From Rhizobium bangladeshense (GTDB taxonomy: Bacteria; Pseudomonadota; Alphaproteobacteria; Rhizobiales; Rhizobiaceae), in the NCBI RefSeq assembly GCF_017357245.1, contig NZ_CP071617.1, positions 1-64,000 on the forward strand: a DNA stretch of 64,000 bases, given 5' to 3'. The translations under genes and the position numbers were made by a program. Positions 52,361 through 62,042 of this stretch are shown piece by piece (position 1 is the first letter of the stretch; the number at the start of each line of letters is the position of its first letter). The notes under the pieces were generated by a model, which worked only from the letters and a program-made list of their open reading frames with translations, was not told the DNA's origin and searched no databases.

Positions 52361-53266
52361 ATGAGCATGGCGACAGGCGCACCGGTTTTGACGGAACGGC
52401 AGGGAAGGTTCGACCTTGTGGCCTTTGCCGCAATCGTCGTCACCATCCTTTTCTGGGCTTCCTCCTTCGCCGTGATCCGGGTCTGTCTCGGTCCGCTGAC
52501 GCCGATCGAGCTGGCGACGGCGCGTTATGTGGCAGCCGGCGTCATCGCATTGTTCTATCTCGCCATCTATCGGCCGATGCCGCAAAGGCGCGATTTCTTT
52601 CGCCTTTCCGTTGCGGCGGTGCTCTTCATTGCCGCCTATGCGGTTCTCTTGAATACCGGCGAGCAAACCGTCGCTGCGGGGCCGGCGAGTTTCATCATCA
52701 ACACGATGCCGGTGTTCACCGCTCTCATTGCCACATTCGCGCTCGGCGAGCGCTTCGGCCGTTGGGGCTGGGTGGGGACCGCGGTTTCCTTCGCAGGCGT
52801 GGGGTTGATTGCTTTCGCCTCCGGCGACGGTTTTCGACTCGATCCGAATGCGATCATGATTCTTGGTGCAGCGCTCTGCTCGGCGATCGCCAGCGTACTG
52901 CAGAAGCCGCTGCTTGCGCGGCTGCCGGCGCTCGCCGTTACCGCCTGGATCCTGCTGATCGGCTCCGTACCGCTGTTTCCGGCGGTTCCGGCGACGATCG
53001 GGGCACTGGTCGCCGCACCGGCTGAAGTGAACTGGGCGGTTGCCTATCTTGTCATCTTTCCCACAGTTATCGGCTATCTCACCTGGGCAATCGCGTTGAA
53101 GCGGCTGACGGCCGCGCGGGCCTCCAATTTCCTCTACGGTGTTCCGCCTGTCGCCACGCTGATCGGCTTCCTCTGGCTGGGCGAGACGCCGACAGCTCTG
53201 GGTGCCGTCGGAGGCGTCATGGCGATCCTCGGCGTGCTGGTCGTCAACGTGATGCGGAAGCGATAG
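52361..53266 (+). CDS. EamA/DMT-family transporter
   Basis: A 301-residue membrane protein with ten predicted helices in two EamA repeats (first from residue about 21, second from about 150). Segments include ILFWASSFAVIRVCLGPLTP and ERFGRWGWVGTAVSFAGVGLIAF. The ATG at 52361 is preferred because GGAGG lies five bases before it; upstream ATGs lack a site. Family members export amino acids or other metabolites. It is probably regulated by the divergent LysR protein. Confidence 0.9.
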   Translation: MSMATGAPVLTERQGRFDLVAFAAIVVTILFWASSFAVIRVCLGPLTPIELATARYVAAGVIALFYLAIYRPMPQRRDFFRLSVAAVLFIAAYAVLLNTGEQTVAAGPASFIINTMPVFTALIATFALGERFGRWGWVGTAVSFAGVGLIAFASGDGFRLDPNAIMILGAALCSAIASVLQKPLLARLPALAVTAWILLIGSVPLFPAVPATIGALVAAPAEVNWAVAYLVIFPTVIGYLTWAIALKRLTAARASNFLYGVPPVATLIGFLWLGETPTALGAVGGVMAILGVLVVNVMRKR

Positions 53267-53333
53267 CGTCAAATTCAAGCCGCGAAGCCGATCGTATGAC
53301 AGATTAACATTGCGCCAGCGTTCGCTTTCTTTA

Positions 53334-53352
53334 AAACGAAAGCAGATCGAAA
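53334..53352 (-). promoter_or_regulatory. Predicted GlpR operator upstream of glpR
   Basis: On the minus strand two TTTCGTTT-like octamers spaced 11 bases: AAACGAAA (53334-53341) and GATCGAAA (53345-53352) in plus orientation. The 12-mer TTAAAACGAAAG here (53331-53342) is the exact complement of CTTTCGTTTTAA in the glpD promoter. It suggests autoregulation. Confidence 0.55.
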
Positions 53353-53364
53353 GGTGTGGCGCCC

Positions 53365-54138
53365 ATGTTCTTGACCGACCGGCAAACGGAAATCGTGGCG
53401 ATTGCCAAATCGAGCGGCAGGGTTCTGGTCGAGGAGCTCGCCTCCCGCTTTTCGGTGACGCGCCAGACGATCCGCAAGGACCTGAACGATCTCTGTGATG
53501 CGCAGGTGCTGACACGCATCCATGGCGGTGCCACATTTCCAAGCGGGACCGAGAACGTCAAATACGAGGCGCGCCGCCAGATTGCCGCTTCCGAGAAGCA
53601 GGCCATCGGTATGGCTGCCGTCGAGCTGATCCCGAGCGGCGCCTCGCTCTTCATCAACATCGGAACGACGACCGAGGCGGTGGGCGAGGCTCTCGCCAAT
53701 CATCACGAGCTGATGGTGATTACCAATAATATAAACGTTGCCAACAGGTTACGCCTGCTCCCGGCGATTGAAGTCGTAATCGCCGGGGGAGTGGTACGCG
53801 GTTCGGACGGCGGGATCGTCGGCGAGGCGGCCGTCGATTTCATCCGCCAGTTCAAGGTCGATTATGCGGTGATCGGCGCTTCGGCGATCGACATGGACGG
53901 TGCCCTTCTCGACTATGACTTTCGCGAGGTGAAGGTCGCTCAGGCAATCATCGCCAATGCACGGCACGTCATTCTCGTAGCCGACTCGACCAAGTTCGAA
54001 CGGACCGCGCCGGTGAGAATCGGCCAGCTCTCGCAGGTTCACACTTTCATTACCGATCACTGCCCGGTGCCTTCGATCCGCAACCTCTGTCTCGAAAACA
54101 ACGTGAAGCTGATCGAAACGAACAGCCGGCCGCGTTAA
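53365..54138 (+). CDS. glpR: DeoR-family repressor of glycerol catabolism
   Basis: A 257-residue DeoR-type regulator. The N-terminal winged helix (ASRFSVTRQTIRKDLNDLCDAQVLTRIHGGA, about 26-57) is followed by a phospho-sugar sensor domain with INIGTTTEAVGEAL and VIAGGVVRGSDGGIVGEAAV. GlpR repressors are released by glycerol 3-phosphate. The ATG at 53365 is used; a GTG three codons earlier has its ribosome site too close. It lies upstream of glpD on the same strand, 219 bases before it, with matching operator-like octamers in both promoter regions. Confidence 0.93.
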   Translation: MFLTDRQTEIVAIAKSSGRVLVEELASRFSVTRQTIRKDLNDLCDAQVLTRIHGGATFPSGTENVKYEARRQIAASEKQAIGMAAVELIPSGASLFINIGTTTEAVGEALANHHELMVITNNINVANRLRLLPAIEVVIAGGVVRGSDGGIVGEAAVDFIRQFKVDYAVIGASAIDMDGALLDYDFREVKVAQAIIANARHVILVADSTKFERTAPVRIGQLSQVHTFITDHCPVPSIRNLCLENNVKLIETNSRPR

Positions 54139-54247
54139 GGCAGAGTTTCCGGCCGATTCGAGGTAATCTTTTGATTCATTTCTCTTTTCCTGGCGGAAGC
54201 GGGCGCGGCGCCTGCCGGTGCCGTTTTTAAGTACCTATGGCACAAAC

Positions 54248-54298
54248 ATTCGTTTGACATTCGTATCTCTTTCGTTTTAACTGTTCTCACTTTCGCAA
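54248..54298 (+). promoter_or_regulatory. glpD operon promoter with phased GlpR-type octamers
   Basis: TTGACA (54254-54259) and a weak -10 TTAACT (54277-54282), 17 bases apart. Direct repeats ATTCGTTT (54248), ATTCGTAT (54259), TTTCGTTT (54270) are spaced exactly 11 bases, and a fourth, TTTCGCAA, begins at 54291, two turns on. The repeats cover the promoter, as expected for a repressor of the DeoR family, whose rhizobial members bind TTTCGTTT-type repeats. Confidence 0.65.
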
Positions 54299-54357
54299 TC
54301 GCGCAAATTTTGTGCAATGCGAAATCTGCAGTGGGCTCGGAGGGGAGTTTGGGCCGG

Positions 54358-55863
54358 GTGATTTACGACATATTCGTCATCGGTGGCGGCATCAACGGCT
54401 GCGGCATTGCGCGCGACGCCGTCGGACGCGGCTACTCGGTAGCGCTGGCGGAGATGAACGATTTCGCCTCGGGCACGTCGTCCGGCGCCACCAAACTAAT
54501 TCATGGCGGCTTGCGTTACCTCGAGCATTATGAATTTCGCCTGGTGCGTGAATCGCTGATGGAGCGCGAAATCCTCTGGGCAATGGCGCCGCACATCATC
54601 TGGCCGCTGCGCTTCGTGCTTCCCTACCACAAGGGCGGCATTCGCCCAGCCTGGCTGATCCGGCTCGGTCTCTTCCTTTATGATCATCTCGGCGGCCGCA
54701 AGCTGCTGCCGCCGACTTCAGTGGTCGACATGCGCAAGGACCCGGCCGGTAAGCCGCTTAAGGCGCTGTTTACGAGGGCTTTCGAATATTCCGACGGCTG
54801 GGTCGACGATGCCCGTATGGTCGTGTTGAATGCCCGCGACGCTGCCGACAAGGGGGCGACGATCATGCCGCGCACCAAAGTGGTGTCGGCGAGACGTGAG
54901 AACGGCGTGTGGCACATTGAAACGACCGACACGGTTACCGGCCGCAATGACAGCCACCAGGCCCGTATGCTGATCAATGCCGCCGGTCCCTGGGTCGATC
55001 ATGTCATTCGTTCCGCCTTCGGCCAGAACGGGGCCCATCACGTACGTCTCGTCCAGGGCAGCCATATCGTCGTGAAGAAGAAGTTCGACGATGTGAGAGC
55101 CTATTTTTTCCAGAATCCCGACAACCGCATCATCTTTGCCATTCCCTATGAGGGCGACTTCACCCTGATTGGCACGACCGACCGGGACTATACCGCCGAT
55201 CCGCGGGACGTCCGGATTTCCGAGGAGGAGACGGTCTACCTCTGCAATGCGGCCTCGGAATATTTCAAGGAGCCGGTCAGGCCGGAAGATATCGTCTGGA
55301 CCTATTCAGCGGTGAGGCCGCTCTATGACGACGGCGCCTCAAAGGCGCAGGAGGCGACACGCGATTACGTGCTGAAGCTGGAGGGCGAAGGCGGGGCCGC
55401 GCCGCTGCTCAACGTCTTCGGCGGCAAGCTCACCACCTATCGTCGGCTTTCCGAACATGCGCTGGAGAAGATCGGCGCCGCGATCGGCGTAAAGGGCGCT
55501 CCGTGGACGGCAAAAAGTCATCTTCCCGGCGGCGATTTCCCGGTCCGAGGCTACGAGGCGGAGGTCGCCGGTCTGAAGGGGCGCTATCCGTTCCTTAGTG
55601 ATGCGCACGCCCGCCAGTTGGTGCGCCGCTACGGCACCCGGGCTGCGACGCTGCTCGGCGATGCCCGCGGTCTCGAAGACCTCGGGCGGCTGTTCGGCGG
55701 CGATCTCTACGAGGCCGAGGTCAAATATCTCGTCGAACATGAATGGGCCCGGCACGCCGAAGACGTGCTGTGGAGGAGAACGAAGGATGGTCTGCGCCTT
55801 TCGAAGGAGCAGGCCCAGTCACTGGAGGAGTACATGGCTGCCATACCGGCGATGGCCGGATAG
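54358..55863 (+). CDS. glpD: Glycerol-3-phosphate dehydrogenase (FAD)
   Basis: A 501-residue membrane-associated flavoenzyme. The FAD fold starts almost at once: YDIFVIGGGINGCGIARDAVG, then SGTSSGATKLIHGGLRYLE. It oxidises sn-glycerol 3-phosphate to dihydroxyacetone phosphate and passes electrons to quinone. The GTG at 54358 is chosen because it gives the usual short N-terminus; a TTG at 54349, five bases after GGAGG, is an alternative. It is the first gene of glpD-S-T-P-Q-U-V-K, with 41 bases to glpS. Confidence 0.94.
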   Translation: MIYDIFVIGGGINGCGIARDAVGRGYSVALAEMNDFASGTSSGATKLIHGGLRYLEHYEFRLVRESLMEREILWAMAPHIIWPLRFVLPYHKGGIRPAWLIRLGLFLYDHLGGRKLLPPTSVVDMRKDPAGKPLKALFTRAFEYSDGWVDDARMVVLNARDAADKGATIMPRTKVVSARRENGVWHIETTDTVTGRNDSHQARMLINAAGPWVDHVIRSAFGQNGAHHVRLVQGSHIVVKKKFDDVRAYFFQNPDNRIIFAIPYEGDFTLIGTTDRDYTADPRDVRISEEETVYLCNAASEYFKEPVRPEDIVWTYSAVRPLYDDGASKAQEATRDYVLKLEGEGGAAPLLNVFGGKLTTYRRLSEHALEKIGAAIGVKGAPWTAKSHLPGGDFPVRGYEAEVAGLKGRYPFLSDAHARQLVRRYGTRAATLLGDARGLEDLGRLFGGDLYEAEVKYLVEHEWARHAEDVLWRRTKDGLRLSKEQAQSLEEYMAAIPAMAG

Positions 55864-55904
55864 GCGGCATGTGGTCCCCGCTGCGTGGAGGCACGGGAAT
55901 CGGA

Positions 55905-57002
55905 ATGCTGGAACTGCGAAACGCCGCCAAGATGGTGGGCGCGGACTATCATATCTATCCGACCGATCTGGTCCTCGAGCGCGGCACGCTGAACGTCCTG
56001 CTCGGGCCGACGCTGTCGGGCAAGACATCGCTGATGCGGCTGATGGCCGGGCTCGACCGTCCGACCGCCGGCTCCGTCCATTTCGACGGCGCCGATGTCA
56101 CCGGCATGCCGGTGCAGAAGCGCAACGTCGCCATGGTCTACCAGCAGTTCATCAATTATCCCGCACTGACCGTATACGAGAACATCGCCTCACCGATGCG
56201 CATATCGGGCAAGGATGCCGCCACCGTTGACCACGAAGTGCGCAAGGCGGCCGAGCTTCTGAAGCTCACGCCCTATCTCGATCGCACGCCGCTCAACCTG
56301 TCCGGCGGTCAGCAGCAGCGCACCGCACTTGCACGTGCGCTCGTCAAGAATGCCAGCCTCGTGCTGATGGACGAGCCGCTCGCCAACCTCGATTACAAGC
56401 TGCGCGAGGAACTGCGTGAGGAACTGCCGAAAATCTTCGCCCAATCCGGCGCGATCTTCGTCTATGCCACAACCGAACCTTCCGAGGCGCTCCTGCTCGG
56501 CGGCAATACGGCGACGCTGAATGAAGGTCGGGTAACTCAGTTCGGGCCGACGATCGATGTTTACCGCCGTCCCGCCGACCTCGCCACCGCCCGCATCTTC
56601 GCCGATCCGCCGCTGAACACGCTCGACGTCACCAAGTCGAGCAACGTCTTCACGCGTCAGGGCGGAGCGGCACTTCCCGTGCCCCTGCATCTGGCCGCCG
56701 TGCCGGATGGGCCGGTCACGGTTGCGTTTCACCCGCATCATCTCGGCTTCAAGCCGCAGACAGGTGACGCCGCCCGCCTGCACGCACGCACGCTGGTTTC
56801 CGAGATCACCGGTTCGGAGAGCTTCGTCCATCTGGAATATGACGGCGTGCGCTGGGTGATGCTGGCGCACGGCATTCACGACATCGAGCCTGACATGGAG
56901 ATCGAGGCCTTCCTCGATACGCGCCACCTCTTGGCCTTCGGCGCCGATGGTCGCGCCATCGCCACGGTCGATCACGCTGTCGCTGCAGCCGCAAAGGCAT
57001 AG
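55905..57002 (+). CDS. glpS: Glycerol ABC importer ATPase GlpS (H-loop His missing)
   Basis: A 365-residue ATPase. Walker A GPTLSGKT (34-41), Q-loop VYQQF (78-82), signature LSGGQQQR (132-139) and Walker B LVLMDEP (152-158) are present. The H-loop, normally VTHDQ, reads YATTEPSEA with Thr190 in the His position. The C-terminal regulatory domain follows. It is paired with GlpT, which has the opposite defect (normal H-loop, no LSGGQ), so a GlpS-GlpT heterodimer would have one full and one degenerate ATP site. Glycerol import by GlpSTPQV is known in R. leguminosarum. The gene is nine bases from glpT. Confidence 0.93.
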   Translation: MLELRNAAKMVGADYHIYPTDLVLERGTLNVLLGPTLSGKTSLMRLMAGLDRPTAGSVHFDGADVTGMPVQKRNVAMVYQQFINYPALTVYENIASPMRISGKDAATVDHEVRKAAELLKLTPYLDRTPLNLSGGQQQRTALARALVKNASLVLMDEPLANLDYKLREELREELPKIFAQSGAIFVYATTEPSEALLLGGNTATLNEGRVTQFGPTIDVYRRPADLATARIFADPPLNTLDVTKSSNVFTRQGGAALPVPLHLAAVPDGPVTVAFHPHHLGFKPQTGDAARLHARTLVSEITGSESFVHLEYDGVRWVMLAHGIHDIEPDMEIEAFLDTRHLLAFGADGRAIATVDHAVAAAAKA

Positions 57003-57011
57003 GAGAGCACA

Positions 57012-58082
57012 ATGGCACGCATTACGCTCGACCATATCCGCCACGCCTACGGAGCCAATCCGCAGACGGAAAAGGATTATTCGCTGAAGGAAGTTGACCA
57101 CGAGTGGAACGACGGCGGCGCCTATGCGCTGCTCGGCCCTTCCGGCTGCGGCAAGACCACGCTGCTCAACATCATCTCGGGCCTGCTGCAGCCGTCGCAC
57201 GGCCGCATCCTGTTCGACGGCAAGGATGTGACGAATCTTTCGACGCAGAGCCGCAACATCGCGCAGGTCTTCCAATTCCCGGTCATCTACGACACGATGA
57301 CTGTCTACGACAATCTCGCCTTCCCCCTGCGCAACCGCGGCGTGGCGGAAGCCGATGTCGACCGGCGCGTCCGCGACATTCTCGAAATGATCGACCTTGC
57401 CGGCTGGGCCAAGCGCAAGGCGCAGGGGCTGACGGCTGACCAGAAGCAGAAGATTTCTCTCGGCCGCGGCCTGGTGCGCAACGACGTCAACGCCATTCTG
57501 TTCGACGAGCCGCTGACCGTCATCGATCCGCATATGAAATGGGTGCTTCGCTCGCAGCTGAAGCGGCTGCACAAGCAGTTCGGCTTCACCATGGTTTATG
57601 TCACCCACGACCAGACCGAAGCGCTGACTTTCGCCGAGAAGGTCGTCGTCATGTATGATGGCCAGATCGTTCAGATCGGCACGCCGGCCGAACTCTTCGA
57701 GCGCCCAAGCCACACCTTCGTCGGCTATTTCATCGGTTCGCCTGGTATGAACGTCATGCCGGCGCAGGTTAACGGCAGCGCGGTCAAGGTGGGGGACGAG
57801 GTGCTGACGCTCGATTACGCGCCGAAGACAGAAGGAAGTTCCAAGACCGAGCTCGGCATCCGCCCCGAATTCATCCGTCTCGGGCGGGAAGGCATGCCGG
57901 TCACCGTCACCAAGGTCGAGGATATCGGCCGGCAGAAGATCGTTCGCGCCCGCTTCGCCGGCCAGCCGATTGCTATCATCGTGCACGAGGATGCCGACAT
58001 ACCCGCCGATGCCCGCGTCACTTTCGATCCGTCCGCCATCAGCATTTACGCCGACAGCTGGCGTGTCGGCAGGGAGGCCTGA
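57012..58082 (+). CDS. glpT: Glycerol ABC importer ATPase GlpT (signature motif missing)
   Basis: A 356-residue ATPase with Walker A GPSGCGKT (42-49), Q-loop VFQFP, Walker B AILFDEP (161-167) and H-loop VTHDQ with His199. The ABC signature LSGGQ is replaced by LTADQ (140-144), so it cannot complete the partner's ATP site in the normal way. With GlpS, whose signature is intact, the site built on GlpT's Walker A would be complete. The C-terminal regulatory domain follows. It is nine bases from glpS and three from glpP. Confidence 0.93.
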   Translation: MARITLDHIRHAYGANPQTEKDYSLKEVDHEWNDGGAYALLGPSGCGKTTLLNIISGLLQPSHGRILFDGKDVTNLSTQSRNIAQVFQFPVIYDTMTVYDNLAFPLRNRGVAEADVDRRVRDILEMIDLAGWAKRKAQGLTADQKQKISLGRGLVRNDVNAILFDEPLTVIDPHMKWVLRSQLKRLHKQFGFTMVYVTHDQTEALTFAEKVVVMYDGQIVQIGTPAELFERPSHTFVGYFIGSPGMNVMPAQVNGSAVKVGDEVLTLDYAPKTEGSSKTELGIRPEFIRLGREGMPVTVTKVEDIGRQKIVRARFAGQPIAIIVHEDADIPADARVTFDPSAISIYADSWRVGREA

Positions 58083-58085
58083 GCC

Positions 58086-58952
58086 ATGCAGAAGACGTGG
58101 AATAATAAAGCCTGGTTTCTGGTCCTGCCGGTGCTGCTGCTTGTCGCCTTTTCGGCCGCCATCCCGCTGATGACCGTCGTCAATTATTCCGTCCAGGATA
58201 CGTTCGGCAACAATGAGTTCTTCTGGGCCGGCACCGACTGGTTCGTCGAGACCCTACATTCCGACCGCTTCTGGGAAGCGCTCCAGCGCAATCTGCTCTT
58301 CTCCTTTATAATTCTGGCGCTGGAGATTCCGCTCGGCATCTTCATCGCGCTCAACATGCCGAAATCGGGCCTGGGCGTCCCCGTCTGCCTGGTGTTGATG
58401 GCGCTGCCGCTGCTCATTCCATGGAATGTCGTCGGCACCATCTGGCAGGTTTTCGGACGCGTCGATATCGGCTTGCTCGGCCACACGCTCGAAGCAATCG
58501 GACTTGATTACAACTATGTCCGCGATCCCGTCGACGCCTGGGTCACCGTCATCGTCATGGATGTCTGGCACTGGACGAGCCTCGTCGTGCTGCTCTGCTA
58601 TGCCGGCCTCGTTTCGATCCCGGACGCCTATTATCAGGCCGCCAAGATCGACGGCGCCTCGCGCTGGTCCGTGTTCCGCTATATCCAGCTTCCGAAGATG
58701 AAGCGGGTGTTGCTGATCGCTGTGCTGCTGCGCTTCATGGACAGTTTCATGATCTATACCGAGCCCTTTGTCGTCACCGGCGGCGGTCCCGGCAACTCGA
58801 CGACGTTCCTTTCCATCGATCTCGTGAAGATGGCTGTCGGCCAGTTCGATCTCGGCCCCGCCGCGGCGATGTCCATCATCTACTTCCTGATCATCCTGTT
58901 GCTGTCATGGATCTTCTACACGGTCATGACCAGCAGCGACGCCAACGCTTGA
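58086..58952 (+). CDS. glpP: Glycerol ABC importer permease GlpP
   Basis: A 288-residue membrane protein with six helices. The EAA loop is DAYYQAAKIDGASRWSVFRY followed by QLPKMKRVLL. It forms the channel with GlpQ. The ATG is three bases after the glpT stop. The family position (MalF-like partner without long insertion) is typical of the glpSTPQUV systems. Confidence 0.92.
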   Translation: MQKTWNNKAWFLVLPVLLLVAFSAAIPLMTVVNYSVQDTFGNNEFFWAGTDWFVETLHSDRFWEALQRNLLFSFIILALEIPLGIFIALNMPKSGLGVPVCLVLMALPLLIPWNVVGTIWQVFGRVDIGLLGHTLEAIGLDYNYVRDPVDAWVTVIVMDVWHWTSLVVLLCYAGLVSIPDAYYQAAKIDGASRWSVFRYIQLPKMKRVLLIAVLLRFMDSFMIYTEPFVVTGGGPGNSTTFLSIDLVKMAVGQFDLGPAAAMSIIYFLIILLLSWIFYTVMTSSDANA

Positions 58953-58967
58953 GAAAGGAGAGATCCC

Positions 58968-59795
<828 letters not shown>

Positions 59796-59808
59796 GGAGG
59801 AGACCGCA

Positions 59809-60090
59809 ATGACATTTTCCTGGATGGCATGGACGCTGCCGACGGCGCTGTTCTTCCTGACGATCCTGGCGCTTCTGATCGCGATGAGCGGCTGGGAATA
59901 TTTTTCGCCGGGCGGCTCGCCGCGCACAGGCGTGCTGCGTTTCGAGACGACGCGCGGCGACCGGCTTTTCATTTCGCTGCTGGGCAGCGCTTTCATTCAT
60001 CTTGCATGGCTTGGGCTCGCTGGGCCCAACCTGTGGTGGGCTCTTGCCATTTCCGTAGTCTACGCCATCGGCGTGTTCCGCTACGTGTGA
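59809..60090 (+). CDS. glpU: DUF2160 small membrane protein GlpU
   Basis: A 93-residue protein with three hydrophobic segments (TALFFLTILALLIAMSG, FIHLAWLGLAG, WALAISVVYAIGVFRYV). This is the DUF2160 family, found almost always inside glpSTPQUV operons between the permease and binding-protein genes. Its role in transport is not known; it might stabilise the complex. The ATG at 59809 follows GAGGAG; a frame extension upstream overlaps glpQ and is ignored. Confidence 0.9.
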   Translation: MTFSWMAWTLPTALFFLTILALLIAMSGWEYFSPGGSPRTGVLRFETTRGDRLFISLLGSAFIHLAWLGLAGPNLWWALAISVVYAIGVFRYV

Positions 60091-60167
60091 CGGCAAGGAG
60101 AAGACAGATGGCCGGGGTACTGGCCGCCTGAGACGTGACTGCAATCGCAAACCCTTGGGAGGATATT

Positions 60168-61892
60168 ATGCGACGGCACTTATTGACGACGACAGCATGC
60201 TTGCTGCTGGCGATGACAGGTTCGGCCTATGCCGGCATGGACGAGGCGAAGACCTTCCTCGACAAGGAAGTCGGCGACCTCTCGACGCTTCCCCGCGCCG
60301 ACCAGGAAAAGGAAATGCAGTGGTTCGTCGATGCAGCGAAACCCTTCGCCGGCATGGACATCAAGGTCGTTTCCGAAACGATCGCGACCCACGAATATGA
60401 ATCCAAGGTGCTGGCCCCGGCTTTCACCGCCATCACCGGCATCAAGATCACCCATGACCTGATCGGCGAAGGCGATGTCGTGGAAAAGCTGCAGACTCAG
60501 ATGCAGTCGGGCGAAAACATCTATGACGCCTACATCAACGATAGCGACCTGATTGGCACCCATTGGCGCTATCAGCAGGCCCGCTCGCTGACCGACTGGA
60601 TGGCCAATGAAGGCAAGGACGTCACCAATCCGGGCATCGACATCGACGACTTCATCGGCAAGTCCTTCACCACGGCCCCGGACGGCAAGCTCTACCAGCT
60701 GCCGGACCAGCAGTTCGCGAACCTCTACTGGTTCCGCTACGACTGGTTCAATGACGAGAAGAACAAGGCGGACTTCAAGGCGAAGTACGGCTACGATCTC
60801 GGCGTGCCGGTCAACTGGTCGGCCTATGAGGACATCGCCGAGTTCTTCACGGGCCGCGAAGTCGACGGCAAGAAGGTCTATGGCCACATGGACTACGGCA
60901 AGAAGGACCCGTCGCTCGGCTGGCGCTTCACCGACGCCTGGTTGTCGATGGCCGGCAATGGCGACAAGGGCATCCCGAACGGCAAGCCGGTCGACGAATG
61001 GGGTATCAAGGTCGACGAGAACTCCCGTCCTGTCGGTTCGTGCGTCGCGCGCGGTGGCGACACCAACGGTCCGGCCGCGGTCTATTCCATCCAGAAGTAT
61101 CTAGACTGGATGAAGGCCTATGCACCGGCTGCCGCTCAGGGTATGACCTTCTCCGAATCCGGGCCGGTCCCCTCGCAGGGCGAGATCGCGCAGCAGATGT
61201 TCACCTACACGGCCTTCACCGCCGACTTCGTCAAGGAAGGCCTGCCGGTCGTCAATGCGGACGGCACGCCTAAATGGCGCTTCGCACCGAGCCCGCATGG
61301 CGTCTACTGGAAGGACGGCATGAAGCTCGGCTATCAGGATGCCGGATCGTGGACGCTGATGAAGTCCACGCCAGACGATCGCGCCAAGGCCGCCTGGCTC
61401 TATGCCCAGTTCGTCACATCGAAGACCGTCGACGTGAAGAAGAGCCATGTCGGCCTGACCTTCATCCGCCAGTCCACGCTCGATCATAAGTCCTTTACCG
61501 ACCGCGCACCGAAGCTCGGGGGCCTCGTCGAATTCTACCGTTCGCCGGCCCGCCTGCAGTGGTCGCCGACCGGTACGAACGTTCCTGACTATCCGAAGCT
61601 CGCGCAGCTCTGGTGGCAGGCGATTGGTGACGCCTCCTCCGGCGCCAAGACGGCTCAGGCAGCAATGGACTCGCTTTGCGCCGAACAGGAAAAGGTGCTG
61701 CAGCGCCTGGAACGCGCCAAGGTCCAGGGCGATATCGGTCCGAAGCTCGCCGAAGAGCACGATCTTGAATATTGGAACAAGGACGCCGTCGCGAAGGGCA
61801 ACCTTGCACCGCAGCTGAAGATCGAAAACGAGAAGGACAAGCCGATCACTGTCAACTACGACGAACTCGTCAAGAGCTGGCAGAAGAACTAA
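60168..61892 (+). CDS. glpV: Glycerol-binding protein GlpV
   Basis: A 574-residue periplasmic binding protein, much larger than usual sugar-binding proteins. A signal peptide covers residues 1-22 (LLTTTACLLLAMTGSAYA). Aromatic-rich segments such as FANLYWFRYDWFNDEKNK and CARGGDTNGPAAVYSIQKYL are typical of the group. The ATG at 60168 follows GGGAGG at five bases. It delivers glycerol to GlpPQ. Two perfect hairpins follow its stop before glpK. Confidence 0.92.
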   Translation: MRRHLLTTTACLLLAMTGSAYAGMDEAKTFLDKEVGDLSTLPRADQEKEMQWFVDAAKPFAGMDIKVVSETIATHEYESKVLAPAFTAITGIKITHDLIGEGDVVEKLQTQMQSGENIYDAYINDSDLIGTHWRYQQARSLTDWMANEGKDVTNPGIDIDDFIGKSFTTAPDGKLYQLPDQQFANLYWFRYDWFNDEKNKADFKAKYGYDLGVPVNWSAYEDIAEFFTGREVDGKKVYGHMDYGKKDPSLGWRFTDAWLSMAGNGDKGIPNGKPVDEWGIKVDENSRPVGSCVARGGDTNGPAAVYSIQKYLDWMKAYAPAAAQGMTFSESGPVPSQGEIAQQMFTYTAFTADFVKEGLPVVNADGTPKWRFAPSPHGVYWKDGMKLGYQDAGSWTLMKSTPDDRAKAAWLYAQFVTSKTVDVKKSHVGLTFIRQSTLDHKSFTDRAPKLGGLVEFYRSPARLQWSPTGTNVPDYPKLAQLWWQAIGDASSGAKTAQAAMDSLCAEQEKVLQRLERAKVQGDIGPKLAEEHDLEYWNKDAVAKGNLAPQLKIENEKDKPITVNYDELVKSWQKN

Positions 61893-61902
61893 GGCGGACC
61901 CT

Positions 61903-61960
61903 GCCGGAAGCGACGAGGCTTCCGGCCATCACTTCCCGCCACCGGCGATTAGCCGGTGGC
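61903..61960 (+). terminator. Tandem hairpins between glpV and glpK
   Basis: Two perfect nine-base stems: GCCGGAAGC/GCTTCCGGC (61903-61911, 61918-61926) and GCCACCGGC/GCCGGTGGC (61938-61946, 61952-61960). Neither has a T-run, so partial read-through to glpK and stabilisation of glpV mRNA is the likely effect. Confidence 0.65.
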
Positions 61961-62042
61961 ACCCCACAATCTTTCTCTCACAAATTATCCGCGCCCTGCC
62001 GCCCGGCGGCAGGGACCGGTTTCGTGCGAGCTGGAGACGGTT

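Noticed and set aside
56190..57986. 598-residue minus-strand frame opposite glpS and glpT
   Set aside because: It spans two plus-strand genes with complete motifs; its own composition is not protein-like.
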